A stretch of 64,000 nt of DNA. It comes from Cupriavidus basilensis (lineage in GTDB: Bacteria; Pseudomonadota; Gammaproteobacteria; Burkholderiales; Burkholderiaceae). Under the pieces are notes generated by a model, which saw only the letters and a program-made list of their open reading frames with translations, had not been told where the DNA came from and ran no database searches. Positions within the stretch are counted from its first letter, which is position 1. Every line of letters starts with the position of its first letter. This document shows positions 17,339 through 27,172 of this stretch, in pieces. Made by a program: the position numbers and the translations under genes. The DNA is taken from assembly GCF_000832305.1 (NCBI RefSeq), contig NZ_CP010536.1:1178001-1242000 (forward strand). Reading direction: 5' to 3'.

Positions 17339-18316
17339 TCAGGCCGCTGGCGCCACCGCCGACAACTGCGCCAGCGCTAGCAACACGGCCTGCGTGGCCA
17401 CCGGATGCCGCAGCAAGCTGACATGCCCGATGCCGCCAAGCGCCACATGATGCGCGCCCTCGATCCAGGAGGTTCCCACCGGCCCGGCAATCGAATCATG
17501 CCAACTGAAAATCGACACCAGGGCAGCGCGCTGGCGTGATGTTTCGCGCGCCGCCAGCGCGCGCAGCCAGGCGCTGGCGCAGCGCATCTGGCGAGAATTG
17601 AAGCCTCTGCCGTAGCGGGCCAGCACGCAGCCGTGATGCGGTGTGCCCAGCGTGACGATGCCGCGGCAGGGCGGGGGTTTGCCGCGTCCCGCTAGCGCGG
17701 CGCGCGCGGCCAGGCCGCCCATGCTGTGGCAGAGCAGCAGCGGCGGCTGGCCGGTGGTGGCGGCGATGCGCGCGATGGCGGCACGGACTTCGAGGGCGTA
17801 TTGGTCGATGTCGCCAAACACCGGGTCCAGGTCGATCGCCTCGCAGTGGTAGCCGGCCGCCGCCAGGGCGGGCTGCATGTCGAGCCAGACGGCGTGGTTG
17901 CAGCCATAGCCGTGCACCAGCAGCAGCGGCGGGCGCGAGCCCGGGGCTTTGGCCGGGCGCAAGCGGTGGTGCGAGCAAAAGGGCTGCAGCCAGTTGAACA
18001 TCCGGAACACGGCGGCGTATTCACGCAGGTAACAGGCCAGCGCCTGCCATGGCGTCAAACGGGCCGGCCGCATGGCTTGCAGGGCGGGAGGGATCGGGGG
18101 GCGCGTCGCCTCGGGCTCGCCCAGGCCGGGCAGGGTAAAGGCAAAGGCGCAGGCAACGGACAGCCCCAGTATCGCCAGCACCGCGCCAATGCCGGCCAGC
18201 AGGCCGGCGGCGAGGGACCACCCATGCAGGGCGTGCAGTTCAGCGGCGCAGCCTAGCGCCACGGCGGCCTGCAATGCCACCGCGATGCGGCGCAAGGCGG
18301 CGGCCGACAGGCTCAT
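17339..18316 (-). CDS. Membrane-anchored alpha/beta hydrolase (lipase-like)
   Basis: A 325-residue protein with two N-terminal hydrophobic segments (about residues 8-60) and an alpha/beta-hydrolase domain. The oxyanion region is LLLVHGYGCNHAVW; the nucleophile elbow is CHSMGG, where a cysteine replaces the usual first glycine of GHSMGG. A TLGTPHHG segment typical of triacylglycerol lipases follows, and a late HHVALGGIGHVSLL offers the catalytic histidine. Substrate is unknown. Its start overlaps the RDD gene stop by 4 bp, so it is the last gene of the ECF sigma operon and could be one of its targets. Confidence 0.88.
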   Translation of the reverse strand: MSLSAAALRRIAVALQAAVALGCAAELHALHGWSLAAGLLAGIGAVLAILGLSVACAFAFTLPGLGEPEATRPPIPPALQAMRPARLTPWQALACYLREYAAVFRMFNWLQPFCSHHRLRPAKAPGSRPPLLLVHGYGCNHAVWLDMQPALAAAGYHCEAIDLDPVFGDIDQYALEVRAAIARIAATTGQPPLLLCHSMGGLAARAALAGRGKPPPCRGIVTLGTPHHGCVLARYGRGFNSRQMRCASAWLRALAARETSRQRAALVSIFSWHDSIAGPVGTSWIEGAHHVALGGIGHVSLLRHPVATQAVLLALAQLSAVAPAA

Positions 18317-18879
18317 GGCTTGGGCGGGCGCAGATCGGTCAGGCGGGTACGGGCGAGGCGGTCATGCAGGAACTGCCGCCTGGGGTCGAGCAGGGCCAGC
18401 AGGACCCAGGCGAGCAGGCCGGCGCATAGCACGCCGACGAACGGGCCCTTGACCAGGCCGAGCAGGTGCCCGAGTGCCGCCGAAGGCGGCAGCCACAGCC
18501 ATGCCAGCAGGTAACGCAGCGTGGCCTGCGGCCAGCGCGGGGGCGCGCCCGCAGCCGTCTCGACCCGCATGCGCCACGTCTGCATGGCGAGCGTCTGCCC
18601 GTTGCGCTGCCAGAACCAGACAAAGTAGCAGCCCAGCACCAGGAAGCTCCAGCACTGCATCGCGAGCGGGCTGTCCAGCCCAAGCTGCTGCAGCGCCGGG
18701 CGCGCCAGCAGGTAGACCCCCGTCGAGGCGCTCAGCACGCCGAACAGCAATACGCCTTCGTACAGCATGCAGGCGATGCGGCGGCGGATCGTCGGTGCCT
18801 CGGCCGGGCGCACGGGACTGTCCGGCGCAGCCGATGTGGCTGGCCTGGCGTTGGGTTTGGGCGTGGTCACGGCAGGCAT
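18313..18879 (-). CDS. RDD family membrane protein
   Basis: A 188-residue RDD-domain protein. After a proline/alanine-rich N-terminus the first helix begins with RRRIACMLYEGVLLF, where an arginine/acidic pair stands in the position of the family motif. There are further helices near 70-90, 120-140 and 145-165, and a conserved ending with RRQFLHDRLARTRL. RDD proteins are poorly characterised; some act as ion antiporters. It overlaps the downstream hydrolase by 4 bp and lies 194 bp below the DUF3106 gene. Confidence 0.88.
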   Translation of the reverse strand: MPAVTTPKPNARPATSAAPDSPVRPAEAPTIRRRIACMLYEGVLLFGVLSASTGVYLLARPALQQLGLDSPLAMQCWSFLVLGCYFVWFWQRNGQTLAMQTWRMRVETAAGAPPRWPQATLRYLLAWLWLPPSAALGHLLGLVKGPFVGVLCAGLLAWVLLALLDPRRQFLHDRLARTRLTDLRPPKP

Positions 18880-19072
18880 GGCGGGTATGGCGATAGGGCG
18901 GTGGGGCCGTCAGGCCGGAGGAGGGCGAGGCCGGGCAGCGAAGGCCGGGCCGCGAGGCAGCAAGCGAGCGCGGCCAGGCCGGCGCAAGCGGCATTATGCC
19001 AAAGCGCGGGTGGGGCGGGTAGCTTGCGTGGGAGGGCGCTAGGGCGAGCCGGCCGGACAACCGCGCAGCGGT

Positions 19073-19852
19073 TCAGCGGCGCACCGGCTCGTCGGGGCTG
19101 GCGGTAGCGCTGGTGCTGCTGGCCGTGGCGTCTGTGGCGGCCTCGCGCGGCGTGTCCACGGTCGGCACCGGTGCGCCGGCAGCGGTACCTGGCATGGCGG
19201 CCTGGGACTCCGCCGCCAGCGTGCCGGCATCGCGCGCGCGCGCGCGCACGGCGGCCGACGTGGCGCCGGCGGGTGCCTTCTTTTCCAGGTGCAGTTGCCG
19301 GGTGGTCTCGGCTGGAAGGCGCTTGCCGGAGGGCAATGCGCTGACCGCGCCAGGGCGGCGCGGCACTTTCTCGGCAGCCGCGAGGTTCTTTTTCTGCTCC
19401 TCCGGCAGTTGCTGGTACTTGTTCCAGGCCTCGGCCTTCTTCTGGGCGGGCAGCGAACGTGTGATCTGGTAGTTTTCGCGCGCCAGGCGGCGCTGCTGGG
19501 GTGTCATCTTGACCCATTCGGTCATGCGGGTCTGCAGGCGCGCCTGTTCCGCGGGCGAGAACTTCTCGTATCGTTCCGCAATCTGCAGCCATTTGCGCCG
19601 GTTGAGCTCAGGGAAATTGTTCCACTCGCCTGCCAGCGGCGCGAGCACGCGCTGCTGGACGGCGTTGAGCTCGTTCCAGTTCGGGTGCGCGTTGGCGATG
19701 CTGGCCGCGGGCGCGCCGCCCGGGTGGCCGCCCTGAGCCTGGCAAGTGGCCGGAACCAGGAACCAGATCGTGGCGGCGGCGGCCAGGCCGGCCAGCAGCA
19801 AGGCTGCCAGCCGCCGGCGCGGTGCGTCGGGGGTGAAGTCAGCGCCGGCCAT
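19073..19852 (-). CDS. DUF3106 periplasmic protein
   Basis: A 259-residue exported protein of the DUF3106 family. An N-terminal signal or anchor segment (about residues 14-38) is followed by a charged helical domain (about 55-150) built on repeats of the type LNAVQQRVLAPL, MTEWVKMTPQQRRLAREN and YQQLPEEQKKNL. The T-P-x-Q pattern recalls the LTxxQ motifs of periplasmic stress sensors such as CpxP and ZraP, a resemblance rather than a demonstrated homology. The C-terminal third is low complexity (Ala, Thr, Pro). It begins 2 bp after the DUF3619 stop, inside the ECF sigma operon. Confidence 0.85.
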   Translation of the reverse strand: MAGADFTPDAPRRRLAALLLAGLAAAATIWFLVPATCQAQGGHPGGAPAASIANAHPNWNELNAVQQRVLAPLAGEWNNFPELNRRKWLQIAERYEKFSPAEQARLQTRMTEWVKMTPQQRRLARENYQITRSLPAQKKAEAWNKYQQLPEEQKKNLAAAEKVPRRPGAVSALPSGKRLPAETTRQLHLEKKAPAGATSAAVRARARDAGTLAAESQAAMPGTAAGAPVPTVDTPREAATDATASSTSATASPDEPVRR

Positions 19853-19854
19853 GC

Positions 19855-20289
19855 CTACTGACCGCGCTTCAGGAATACGTGGAAGCCCTGATCCGCGTAG
19901 GCCGTTGGCGGGAGGTCGTCGAGCAGCATCGCCGCGTCCACATCCGCGAGCTCATCGACGCGCTTTTGCTGCTGCCAGTGGTAGATGCCCGCCAGCCCGG
20001 CGGCCAGCGCCACCAGCGTCCATACCAGCCCAAGGCGGCGCAGCCAGGAACCTGCGCGATGGAGCGCCGAGTCGTCCTCATCGAAAGAGAGCGTGGGCAT
20101 TCCGGCCGAGGCCAGTTGCGGCGCGGCGACGGCGGCTTGCGCTTTCTTGCGAGACAGCGCAACCCGCCGCGCGGCGGCAAGCCGATCGGTCACATTGTCC
20201 GGCAACGCATTCGCAGAGGCATCGAGTGCCGTGCGGATATCGTGTGCCAGGCGGCGTTCGTTGATTTCTTTTTCGTTTCTGGTGCTCAT
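19855..20289 (-). CDS. DUF3619 single-pass membrane protein, possible anti-sigma factor
   Basis: A 144-residue protein of the DUF3619 family. The cytoplasmic N-terminal part (1-90) contains EKEINERRLAHDIRTALD and LPDNVTDRLAAARRVAL, then one transmembrane helix (about 97-117, RLGLVWTLVALAAGLAGIY) and a short periplasmic tail. Its size, topology and 4-bp overlap with the ECF sigma gene (20286-20289) are those of an anti-sigma factor; this is inferred from arrangement, not from a recognised anti-sigma domain. I chose the ATG at 20289 (MSTRNEKEINE), which gives exact ATGA coupling. Confidence 0.85.
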   Translation of the reverse strand: MSTRNEKEINERRLAHDIRTALDASANALPDNVTDRLAAARRVALSRKKAQAAVAAPQLASAGMPTLSFDEDDSALHRAGSWLRRLGLVWTLVALAAGLAGIYHWQQQKRVDELADVDAAMLLDDLPPTAYADQGFHVFLKRGQ

Positions 20290-20852
20290 AGTCGGACCCC
20301 CCGCGCTCGCAATGCCTGCGCCAGTGTGTGCGTGGCACGGGAACAGTGCGTCTTGACGCTGCCTTCGGAGCATCCCATGACGGCAGCCGTTTCCGCGACG
20401 TCCATATCCTCCCAGTAACGCATCAGGAAGGCTTCGCGTTGACGTGTCGGCAGGCGCTGGATCTCCTGTTCGATGATGTGCATGGTCTGGGCGCGTTCCA
20501 CCTTGTCGGCGCTGCTTTCCGCGGATTCGGAGCCGATCTCGGCCTCGAAAGTGTCGAGCAGGTCATTATCCTCGCCTTCGCGGTCGTCGCGCAGGTTGGA
20601 AAACAGGGTGACCCAGGTATTGCGTACTTTCTGCCGGCGGAACCAGTCGTGAATTGTGTTCTGCAGTATGCGCTGGAACAGCGGCGCGAGTTCGGCGGCG
20701 CTCTTGTCGCCGTATTTTTCGGCGAGCTTGATCATCGCGTCCTGGACGATGTCCAGGGCGGCTTCGTCGTCGCGCACCGCAAACACGGCCTGTTTGAAGG
20801 CGCGCCGCTCGACGCTGGCGAGAAAGTCGGATAGTTCCTGATCGGTTGCCAT
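20286..20852 (-). CDS. ECF-type RNA polymerase sigma factor
   Basis: A 188-residue sigma-70 family protein with only regions 2 and 4. Region 2 covers about residues 20-85 (DIVQDAMIKLAEKYGDKSA, then NTIHDWFRRQKVRN). Region 4 covers about 125-180 (IQRLPTRQREAFLMRYWEDM, then MGCSEGSVKTHCSRATHTL). A 40-residue acidic linker (DDREGEDNDLLDTFEAEIGS) separates them. The ATG at 20852 (MATDQELSDFL) is preferred to one 43 codons upstream because the upstream residues are histidine- and proline-rich and unconserved. It is first in a minus-strand operon with DUF3619 and DUF3106, probably a cell-envelope stress circuit. Confidence 0.93.
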   Translation of the reverse strand: MATDQELSDFLASVERRAFKQAVFAVRDDEAALDIVQDAMIKLAEKYGDKSAAELAPLFQRILQNTIHDWFRRQKVRNTWVTLFSNLRDDREGEDNDLLDTFEAEIGSESAESSADKVERAQTMHIIEQEIQRLPTRQREAFLMRYWEDMDVAETAAVMGCSEGSVKTHCSRATHTLAQALRARGVRL

Positions 20853-21220
20853 GCAGGCGGGGTACAGACGGTGGGGCCTTGGCCGGTGGAAGTGCAGGGT
20901 AGGGCTTCTTGCACGTCCAAAATGGTGGGATGCTAGCAAATAACCCCCCCGGTGACCATCCTTGTTCTCTTTTGTGGTCATTCAGGCTCAGCGTGTGGCA
21001 GGGTGTCCGAAGGATGGCAGGATGCCCTCCTGATTGAAAAACCCCGTAGACAAGCCTGGATCAATCCAGTATCGTCGCGGGTTCACACGACATCAGTGGT
21101 TGTCTCATTCGGCCGCTTATGAGGCGGTCTATCATGCAGACGCGCACCGCTTGAACCCGTGCCACAAGCCCGGCAGAGAGCATCCGAACAATTTTTTGCC
21201 GAAAATTGCAAAGGACTAAA
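20853..21220. other. Divergent 368-bp intergenic region between the ECF sigma gene and ilvB
   Basis: No protein-coding gene is supported here. The ilvB-facing half holds a candidate promoter (21047-21075) and a short AT-rich inverted repeat CAATTTT/AAAATTG (21189-21208) just before the ilvB ribosome site. No leader peptide rich in Ile, Leu or Val codons is visible; the only short reading frame before ilvB (MRRSIMQTRTA) has one such residue. Promoters for the sigma gene were not clear. Confidence 0.7.
21047..21075 (+). promoter_or_regulatory. Candidate sigma70 promoter of ilvBHC
   Basis: TAGACA at 21047-21052 (5 of 6 matches to the -35 consensus) and TATCGT at 21070-21075 (4 of 6) are 17 bp apart. 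They would give an ilvB leader of about 140 nt. Confidence 0.4.
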
Positions 21221-22980
21221 ATGAACATGCCCAGCGCGGAATTCCACGCAGACAGCAATTCATCCGCCGCACCGGAAATGATCGGGGCGGAAATTCTCGT
21301 TCACGCACTTGCCGAAGAAGGCGTCGAGTACGTCTGGGGCTACCCCGGCGGCGCAGTGCTGTATATCTACGACGAGTTTTACAAACAAAAGAAGATCGAG
21401 CACATCCTGGTGCGCCACGAGCAGGCCGCGGTTCATGCCGCTGACGGCTATGCGCGTGCGACCGGCAAGGTGGGCTGCGCCCTGGTGACCTCTGGTCCCG
21501 GCGTCACCAATGCGGTGACGGGCATTGCCACGGCCTACCTGGACTCGATCCCGATGGTGATCATCACCGGTAACGTGCCGACGCACGCTATCGGGCAGGA
21601 TGCTTTCCAGGAATGCGACACGGTCGGCATCACCCGCCCCATCGTCAAGCACAATTTCCTGGTCAAGGACGTCCGCGATCTCGCCGCGACCATCAAGAAG
21701 GCGTTCTATATTGCCGCAACCGGCCGTCCCGGCCCCGTTGTCGTCGATATTCCCAAGGACGTCTCGCGTAATTCCTGCAAGTACGAGTATCCCAAGTCGA
21801 TCGACATGCGCTCGTACAACCCGGTGAACAAGGGTCATTCGGGCCAGATCCGCAAGGCGCTCGCGCTGTTGCAGGGCGCCGAACGGCCGTTCATCTATGC
21901 AGGTGGCGGTGTGGTGCTGGCCAATGCCAGCGAAGAGCTGCGCCAGCTTGCCGCGCTGACCGGCCATCCGGTCACCAACACGCTGATGGGCCTCGGCTCG
22001 TTCCCCGGCACCAGCAAGCAGTTCGTCGGCATGCTCGGCATGCACGGCACGTATGAAGCCAACATGGCCATGCAGAACTGCGACGTGCTGATCGCCATCG
22101 GGGCGCGTTTCGACGATCGCGTGATCGGCAATCCGGCGCACTTCACCTCGCAGCCGCGCAAGATCATCCATATCGATATCGATCCGTCTTCCATCTCGAA
22201 GCGGGTCAAGGTCGACATTCCCATCGTGGGCCACGTCAAGGATGTGCTGCAGGAGCTGATCTCCCAGCTGCAGGCCAGCGACGTCAAGCCCAAGCGCGAG
22301 GCCCTGGCCAAGTGGTGGGAACAGATCGAGCAATGGCGTTCGGTGGACTGCCTCAAGTACGACCGCAACTCCGAGATCATCAAGCCGCAGTATGTGGTGG
22401 AAAAGATCTGGGAACTGACGCACGGCGATGCCTTCGTCTGCTCGGACGTGGGCCAGCACCAGATGTGGGCCGCGCAGTTCTACAAGTTCAACGAGCCGCG
22501 CCGCTGGATCAATTCCGGTGGCCTGGGCACGATGGGCGTGGGCCTGCCGTACGCGATGGGCATCAAGAAAGCCTTCCCCGAGAAGGAAGTGGTGACCATC
22601 ACCGGCGAAGGCTCGATCCAGATGAACATCCAGGAACTGTCGACCTGCCTGCAGTACGACACCCCGGTGAAGATCTGCGCGCTCAACAACCGCTACCTCG
22701 GCATGGTGCGCCAGTGGCAGGAAATCGAGTACGACAACCGCTACTCGCATTCCTACATGGACGCGCTGCCCGACTTCGTCAAGCTGGCCGAGGCCTATGG
22801 CCATATCGGCATGCGTATCGAAAAGACGGCCGACGTCGAGCCCGCCCTGCGCGAAGCCTTCCGCCTGAAGGACCGTACCGTGTTCCTTGATTTCCAGACC
22901 GACCCGACCGAAAACGTGTGGCCGATGGTCCAGGCCGGCAAGGGCATCTCCGAGATGCTGCTCGGCGCGGAGGACCTGTA

Positions 22981-22981
<1 letters not shown>
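21221..22981 (+). CDS. ilvB: Acetolactate synthase, large (catalytic) subunit
   Basis: Thiamine-diphosphate enzyme that condenses two pyruvates, or pyruvate and 2-oxobutyrate, to acetohydroxy acids, the first common step of valine, leucine and isoleucine synthesis. The 586 residues show the cofactor-activating glutamate in VRHEQAAVHAADGYAR, the central FAD-binding region (ARFDDRVIGNP) and the C-terminal thiamine site. That site begins TITGEGSIQMNIQEL, with GEG where the textbook motif is GDG, and ends in NNRYLGMVRQWQ. The ATG at 21221 follows AAGGAC at 21211. The stop codon shares one base with the ilvH start, implying coupled translation of the two subunits. Confidence 0.98.
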
Positions 22982-24586
<1,605 letters not shown>

Positions 24587-24634
24587 GCTGTCATACAGCC
24601 CGACGGCCCGCCGCTACTGACGGCGCGGGCCGCA

Positions 24635-24701
24635 GCCGTTCAGTCATCCGCACATTTCCCCCTCGCGAGGGGTTAATCAGGCGGGGACTGAACGGCTTTT
24701 T
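24635..24701 (+). terminator. Compound Rho-independent terminator of ilvBHC
   Basis: An outer stem GCCGTTCAGTC (24635-24645) pairs with GACTGAACGGC (24686-24696) and is followed by TTTTT (24697-24701). The loop itself contains a perfect 14-bp palindrome CCCCTCGCGAGGGG (24659-24672). It lies between ilvC and psd. Confidence 0.75.
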
Positions 24702-24740
24702 GTTATCCTTGTCAGACTTTATCCACCAAGTAAGCATTGC

Positions 24741-25385
24741 ATGAACTATCCTCATCCGCTGATCGCCCGTGAAGGCTGGCCGTTCCTGGCTGGCGCCTTT
24801 GTCATCTCGCTGCTGGTGCAGGTCAGCGCCGGCTTCTGGTGGGCCTTGCCGCTGTGGATCATTACACTGTTCGTGCTGCAGTTTTTCCGTGATCCGCCGC
24901 GCGCCATTCCCACCCAGCCGAACGCTGTCCTGGCGCCCGCCGATGGCCGCATCGTGGTGGTCGAGAAAACCATGGACCCGTACGCGGGCCGCGAGGCGCT
25001 GAAGATCAGCGTCTTCATGAACGTGTTCAACGTACACTCCAACCGGGTGTCCGTGGACGGCAAGGTCGAGAAGGTCGAGTATTTTCCCGGCAAGTTCGTC
25101 AACGCCGACCTCGACAAGGCTTCGCTCGAGAACGAGCGCAACGCCGTGGTCATCCGCCGTGCCGCCGACGGCAAGGTGGTGACCCTGGTGCAGGTGGCCG
25201 GCCTGGTGGCCCGCCGCATCCTCTGCTACACCCGCGTCGGCGAGACGCTGTCGCGCGGCCAGCGCTATGGCTTCATCCGCTTTGGCTCGCGTGTCGACGT
25301 CTACCTGCCGGTGGATGCGCGCCCGCGCGTGACCATCGGCGAGAAGGTGTCGGCCTCGTCGACCATCCTGGCTGAGCTGGATTAA
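24741..25385 (+). CDS. psd: Phosphatidylserine decarboxylase, short form
   Basis: Converts phosphatidylserine to phosphatidylethanolamine. The 214-residue proenzyme is the short (PSD-B) type. It has a membrane-associating hydrophobic segment near residues 12-50, and self-cleaves to create a pyruvoyl group, by family analogy between Gly182 and Ser183 in [25 protein letters not shown] is another family stretch. It is followed after 42 bp by pssA, which supplies its substrate, so the two steps are encoded together. Confidence 0.97.
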   Translation: MNYPHPLIAREGWPFLAGAFVISLLVQVSAGFWWALPLWIITLFVLQFFRDPPRAIPTQPNAVLAPADGRIVVVEKTMDPYAGREALKISVFMNVFNVHSNRVSVDGKVEKVEYFPGKFVNADLDKASLENERNAVVIRRAADGKVVTLVQVAGLVARRILCYTRVGETLSRGQRYGFIRFGSRVDVYLPVDARPRVTIGEKVSASSTILAELD

Positions 25386-25427
25386 TCCGGCGACGCCGGA
25401 ACAGATCAGACCCACTGGAGAACAGGC

Positions 25428-26330
25428 ATGGGTGCTTTCAACCGACGCAATAAGCGCGTTACCAATGGCAACGTGACCAACTTGCGTCCTTTTCGCCACA
25501 ACCAGTTGCGTGGCAACGAGTCCGGCAATTTCGACGACGAAGCCGGGGACGATCACGACATCGAGTACGTGCGCCCGCGCCGTCGCGGCATTTACCTGCT
25601 GCCCAACGCGTTCACCACCGCGGCGCTGTTCGCCGGCTTCTTTGCCATCGTGCAGGCCATGAACATGCGCTTTGACAGCGCGGCCATCGCCATCTTCGCC
25701 GCGATGGTGCTGGACGGCATGGATGGCCGCGTCGCGCGCATCACCAACACGCAGAGTGCGTTTGGTGAGCAATACGATTCGTTGTCGGACATGACCTCGT
25801 TCGGTGTGGCGCCGGCACTGGTGATGTATGAGTGGATCCTGCACGACCTGGGCAAGTGGGGCTGGATTGCCGCCTTTGTGTATTGCACCTGCGCCGCGCT
25901 GCGCCTGGCACGCTTCAACGCCAATATCGGCGTGGTCGACAAGCGCTTCTTCCAGGGGCTGCCCAGCCCGGCGGCGGCAGCGCTGGTGGCCGGCTTTGTC
26001 TGGCTGGTGATCGACAACAAGCTGCCGGTCAAGGATCTGTGGATGCCGTGGGTGGCGTTCGGCATCACGCTGTATGCCGGGCTGTCGATGGTCTCCAACG
26101 CGCCGTTCTATAGCGGCAAGGCGCTCGATGTGCGCTATCGCGTGCCCTTCGGCATGATGGTGCTGGTGCTGGTCTTGTTCGTGGTGGTTTCGACGGATCC
26201 GCCGGTGGCGTTGTTCGGCCTGTTTGTCGCCTACGCCATCTCTGGCTACCTGCTGTGGGGCTGGCATGCGCTGCACGGCAAGCCGGCCGAAATCCGCAAG
26301 GTGCGGGACGGCGGGAACGATCGTTCCTGA
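25428..26330 (+). CDS. pssA: CDP-diacylglycerol-serine O-phosphatidyltransferase
   Basis: Integral membrane enzyme that makes phosphatidylserine from CDP-diacylglycerol and serine. The 300-residue protein has a 55-residue hydrophilic N-terminus followed by eight or so helices. The CDP-alcohol phosphotransferase signature is complete: DGMDGRVAR, eight residues, then GEQYDSLSDM (D-G-x2-A-R-x8-G-x3-D-x3-D pattern, about residues 97-119). It belongs to the type II (Bacillus-like) PssA rather than the phospholipase-D-like enzyme of Escherichia coli. An intrinsic terminator starts 13 bp after the stop. Confidence 0.97.
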   Translation: MGAFNRRNKRVTNGNVTNLRPFRHNQLRGNESGNFDDEAGDDHDIEYVRPRRRGIYLLPNAFTTAALFAGFFAIVQAMNMRFDSAAIAIFAAMVLDGMDGRVARITNTQSAFGEQYDSLSDMTSFGVAPALVMYEWILHDLGKWGWIAAFVYCTCAALRLARFNANIGVVDKRFFQGLPSPAAAALVAGFVWLVIDNKLPVKDLWMPWVAFGITLYAGLSMVSNAPFYSGKALDVRYRVPFGMMVLVLVLFVVVSTDPPVALFGLFVAYAISGYLLWGWHALHGKPAEIRKVRDGGNDRS

Positions 26331-26342
26331 TCGCAGGTCAGT

Positions 26343-26368
26343 AAAAAGGCGCTACGGCGCCTTTTTTT
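26343..26368 (+). terminator. Rho-independent terminator after pssA
   Basis: AAAAAGGCGC (26343-26352), a TACG loop, then GCGCCTTTTT (26357-26366) and further Ts to 26368. The A-tract and T-tract make it potentially bidirectional. Confidence 0.9.
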
Positions 26369-26475
26369 ACATTTGTTTTCCAGGCTGTCGCATTGCCGTG
26401 GCGTTTGCCGTGGTCCACTGTAGCCTCGGTTGTACTGTAGTCCCCCTTGTTGTCCACTTATCACTGGAGGTTCTC

Positions 26476-26979
26476 ATGGGCATGCTCGACTTCATCAAGG
26501 AAGCAGGAGAGAAACTGTTTGGCGGCAGCGCAGCGCAAGCCGCGCCCGCGGCGGCTCCCGCCGACGCGCCGGCGGCGGATGCCGATGCGGCCAACCGTGC
26601 CGCCGGCGATGCCATCGAAGGCTACATCAAGCAGATGAACCTCGACGCCACCGGGCTGATGGTGCAGGTGGACGGCTCGCAGGGGCTGGTGACGGTGTTC
26701 GGCGTGGCGCCGGACCAGGCCACCCGCGAGAAGATCATCCTGTGCTGCGGCAATGTGCATGGCGTGGACAAGGTCGACGACAAGATGTCGGTCAATGTCG
26801 ACTCCACCGAATCGACCTGGCATACCGTGGTCAAGGGCGACACCCTGTGGGCGATCTCCCAGACGGCCTACGGCAACGGCGCGCTGTACACCGCGATTTT
26901 CGAGGCCAACGAGCCGATGTTGACGAATCCGGACAAGATCTACCCCGGCCAGAAGCTGCGCATCCCGCCCAAGGCCTGA
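26476..26979 (+). CDS. kbp: BON-LysM protein, potassium-binding protein Kbp homologue
   Basis: A 167-residue cytoplasmic protein matching Escherichia coli Kbp (formerly YgaU), which binds K+. It opens MGMLDFIKEAGEKLFGG, like Kbp, followed by an alanine-rich linker, a BON domain (about residues 50-110, LMVQVDGSQGLVTVFGVAP) and a C-terminal LysM domain (WHTVVKGDTLWAISQTAYGN, ending KIYPGQKLRIPPKA). No signal peptide is present, so the LysM domain is unlikely to act on peptidoglycan. The ATG at 26476 follows a perfect GGAGG at 26466-26470. It stands alone between the pssA terminator and the leuA leader promoter. Confidence 0.92.
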   Translation: MGMLDFIKEAGEKLFGGSAAQAAPAAAPADAPAADADAANRAAGDAIEGYIKQMNLDATGLMVQVDGSQGLVTVFGVAPDQATREKIILCCGNVHGVDKVDDKMSVNVDSTESTWHTVVKGDTLWAISQTAYGNGALYTAIFEANEPMLTNPDKIYPGQKLRIPPKA

Positions 26980-27055
26980 CGCCTGCCGTGCAGCGGGGGG
27001 CATGGCGTCCCCCTGGTGTGCCTTTTCGGCTGTCGGCCCGATTAACGCATCCATA

Positions 27056-27084
27056 TTGCACACACCCGGCTTCTCGGCTATAGT
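27056..27084 (+). promoter_or_regulatory. Sigma70 promoter of the leuA leader
   Basis: TTGCAC (27056-27061, 5 of 6 matches) and TATAGT (27079-27084, 5 of 6) with an ideal 17-bp spacer. Transcription should begin about 27090-27092, essentially at the ATG of the leader peptide. Confidence 0.75.
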
Positions 27085-27091
27085 CGCTCAC

Positions 27092-27172
27092 ATGATTTCG
27101 CGCCAAGCCCTACTCGCCCGCACCATTCTAGGTGGCCTACTAGGCCGTCAGGTCGGGACGCGTTCGCGCTGA
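27092..27172 (+). CDS. leuL: Putative leucine leader peptide (26 residues)
   Basis: A 26-codon reading frame ATG...TGA. It contains five leucines, four coded by CTA, a codon almost unused in neighbouring genes, and one CTC. Two isoleucines and a valine bring branched-chain residues to eight of 26. The codon pairs CTA-CTC (codons 7-8) and CTA-CTA (16-17) are the likely stalling sites. The -10 box ends 7 nt before the ATG, so the mRNA would have essentially no 5' leader and no ribosome-binding site: the peptide is probably translated from a leaderless message. It lies 178 bp before leuA and upstream of a terminator, the arrangement of attenuated amino-acid operons. Confidence 0.8.
   Translation: MISRQALLARTILGGLLGRQVGTRSR

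Noticed and set aside
21189..21208. AT-rich inverted repeat CAATTTT/AAAATTG before the ilvB ribosome site as a regulatory hairpin
   Set aside because: Only 7 AT-dominated base pairs; too weak to support without conservation data.
21034..21219. Plus-strand 61-codon frame just upstream of ilvB as a possible leader peptide
   Set aside because: It is not enriched in Ile, Leu or Val codons, lacks a terminator/antiterminator pair and has no convincing ribosome site.
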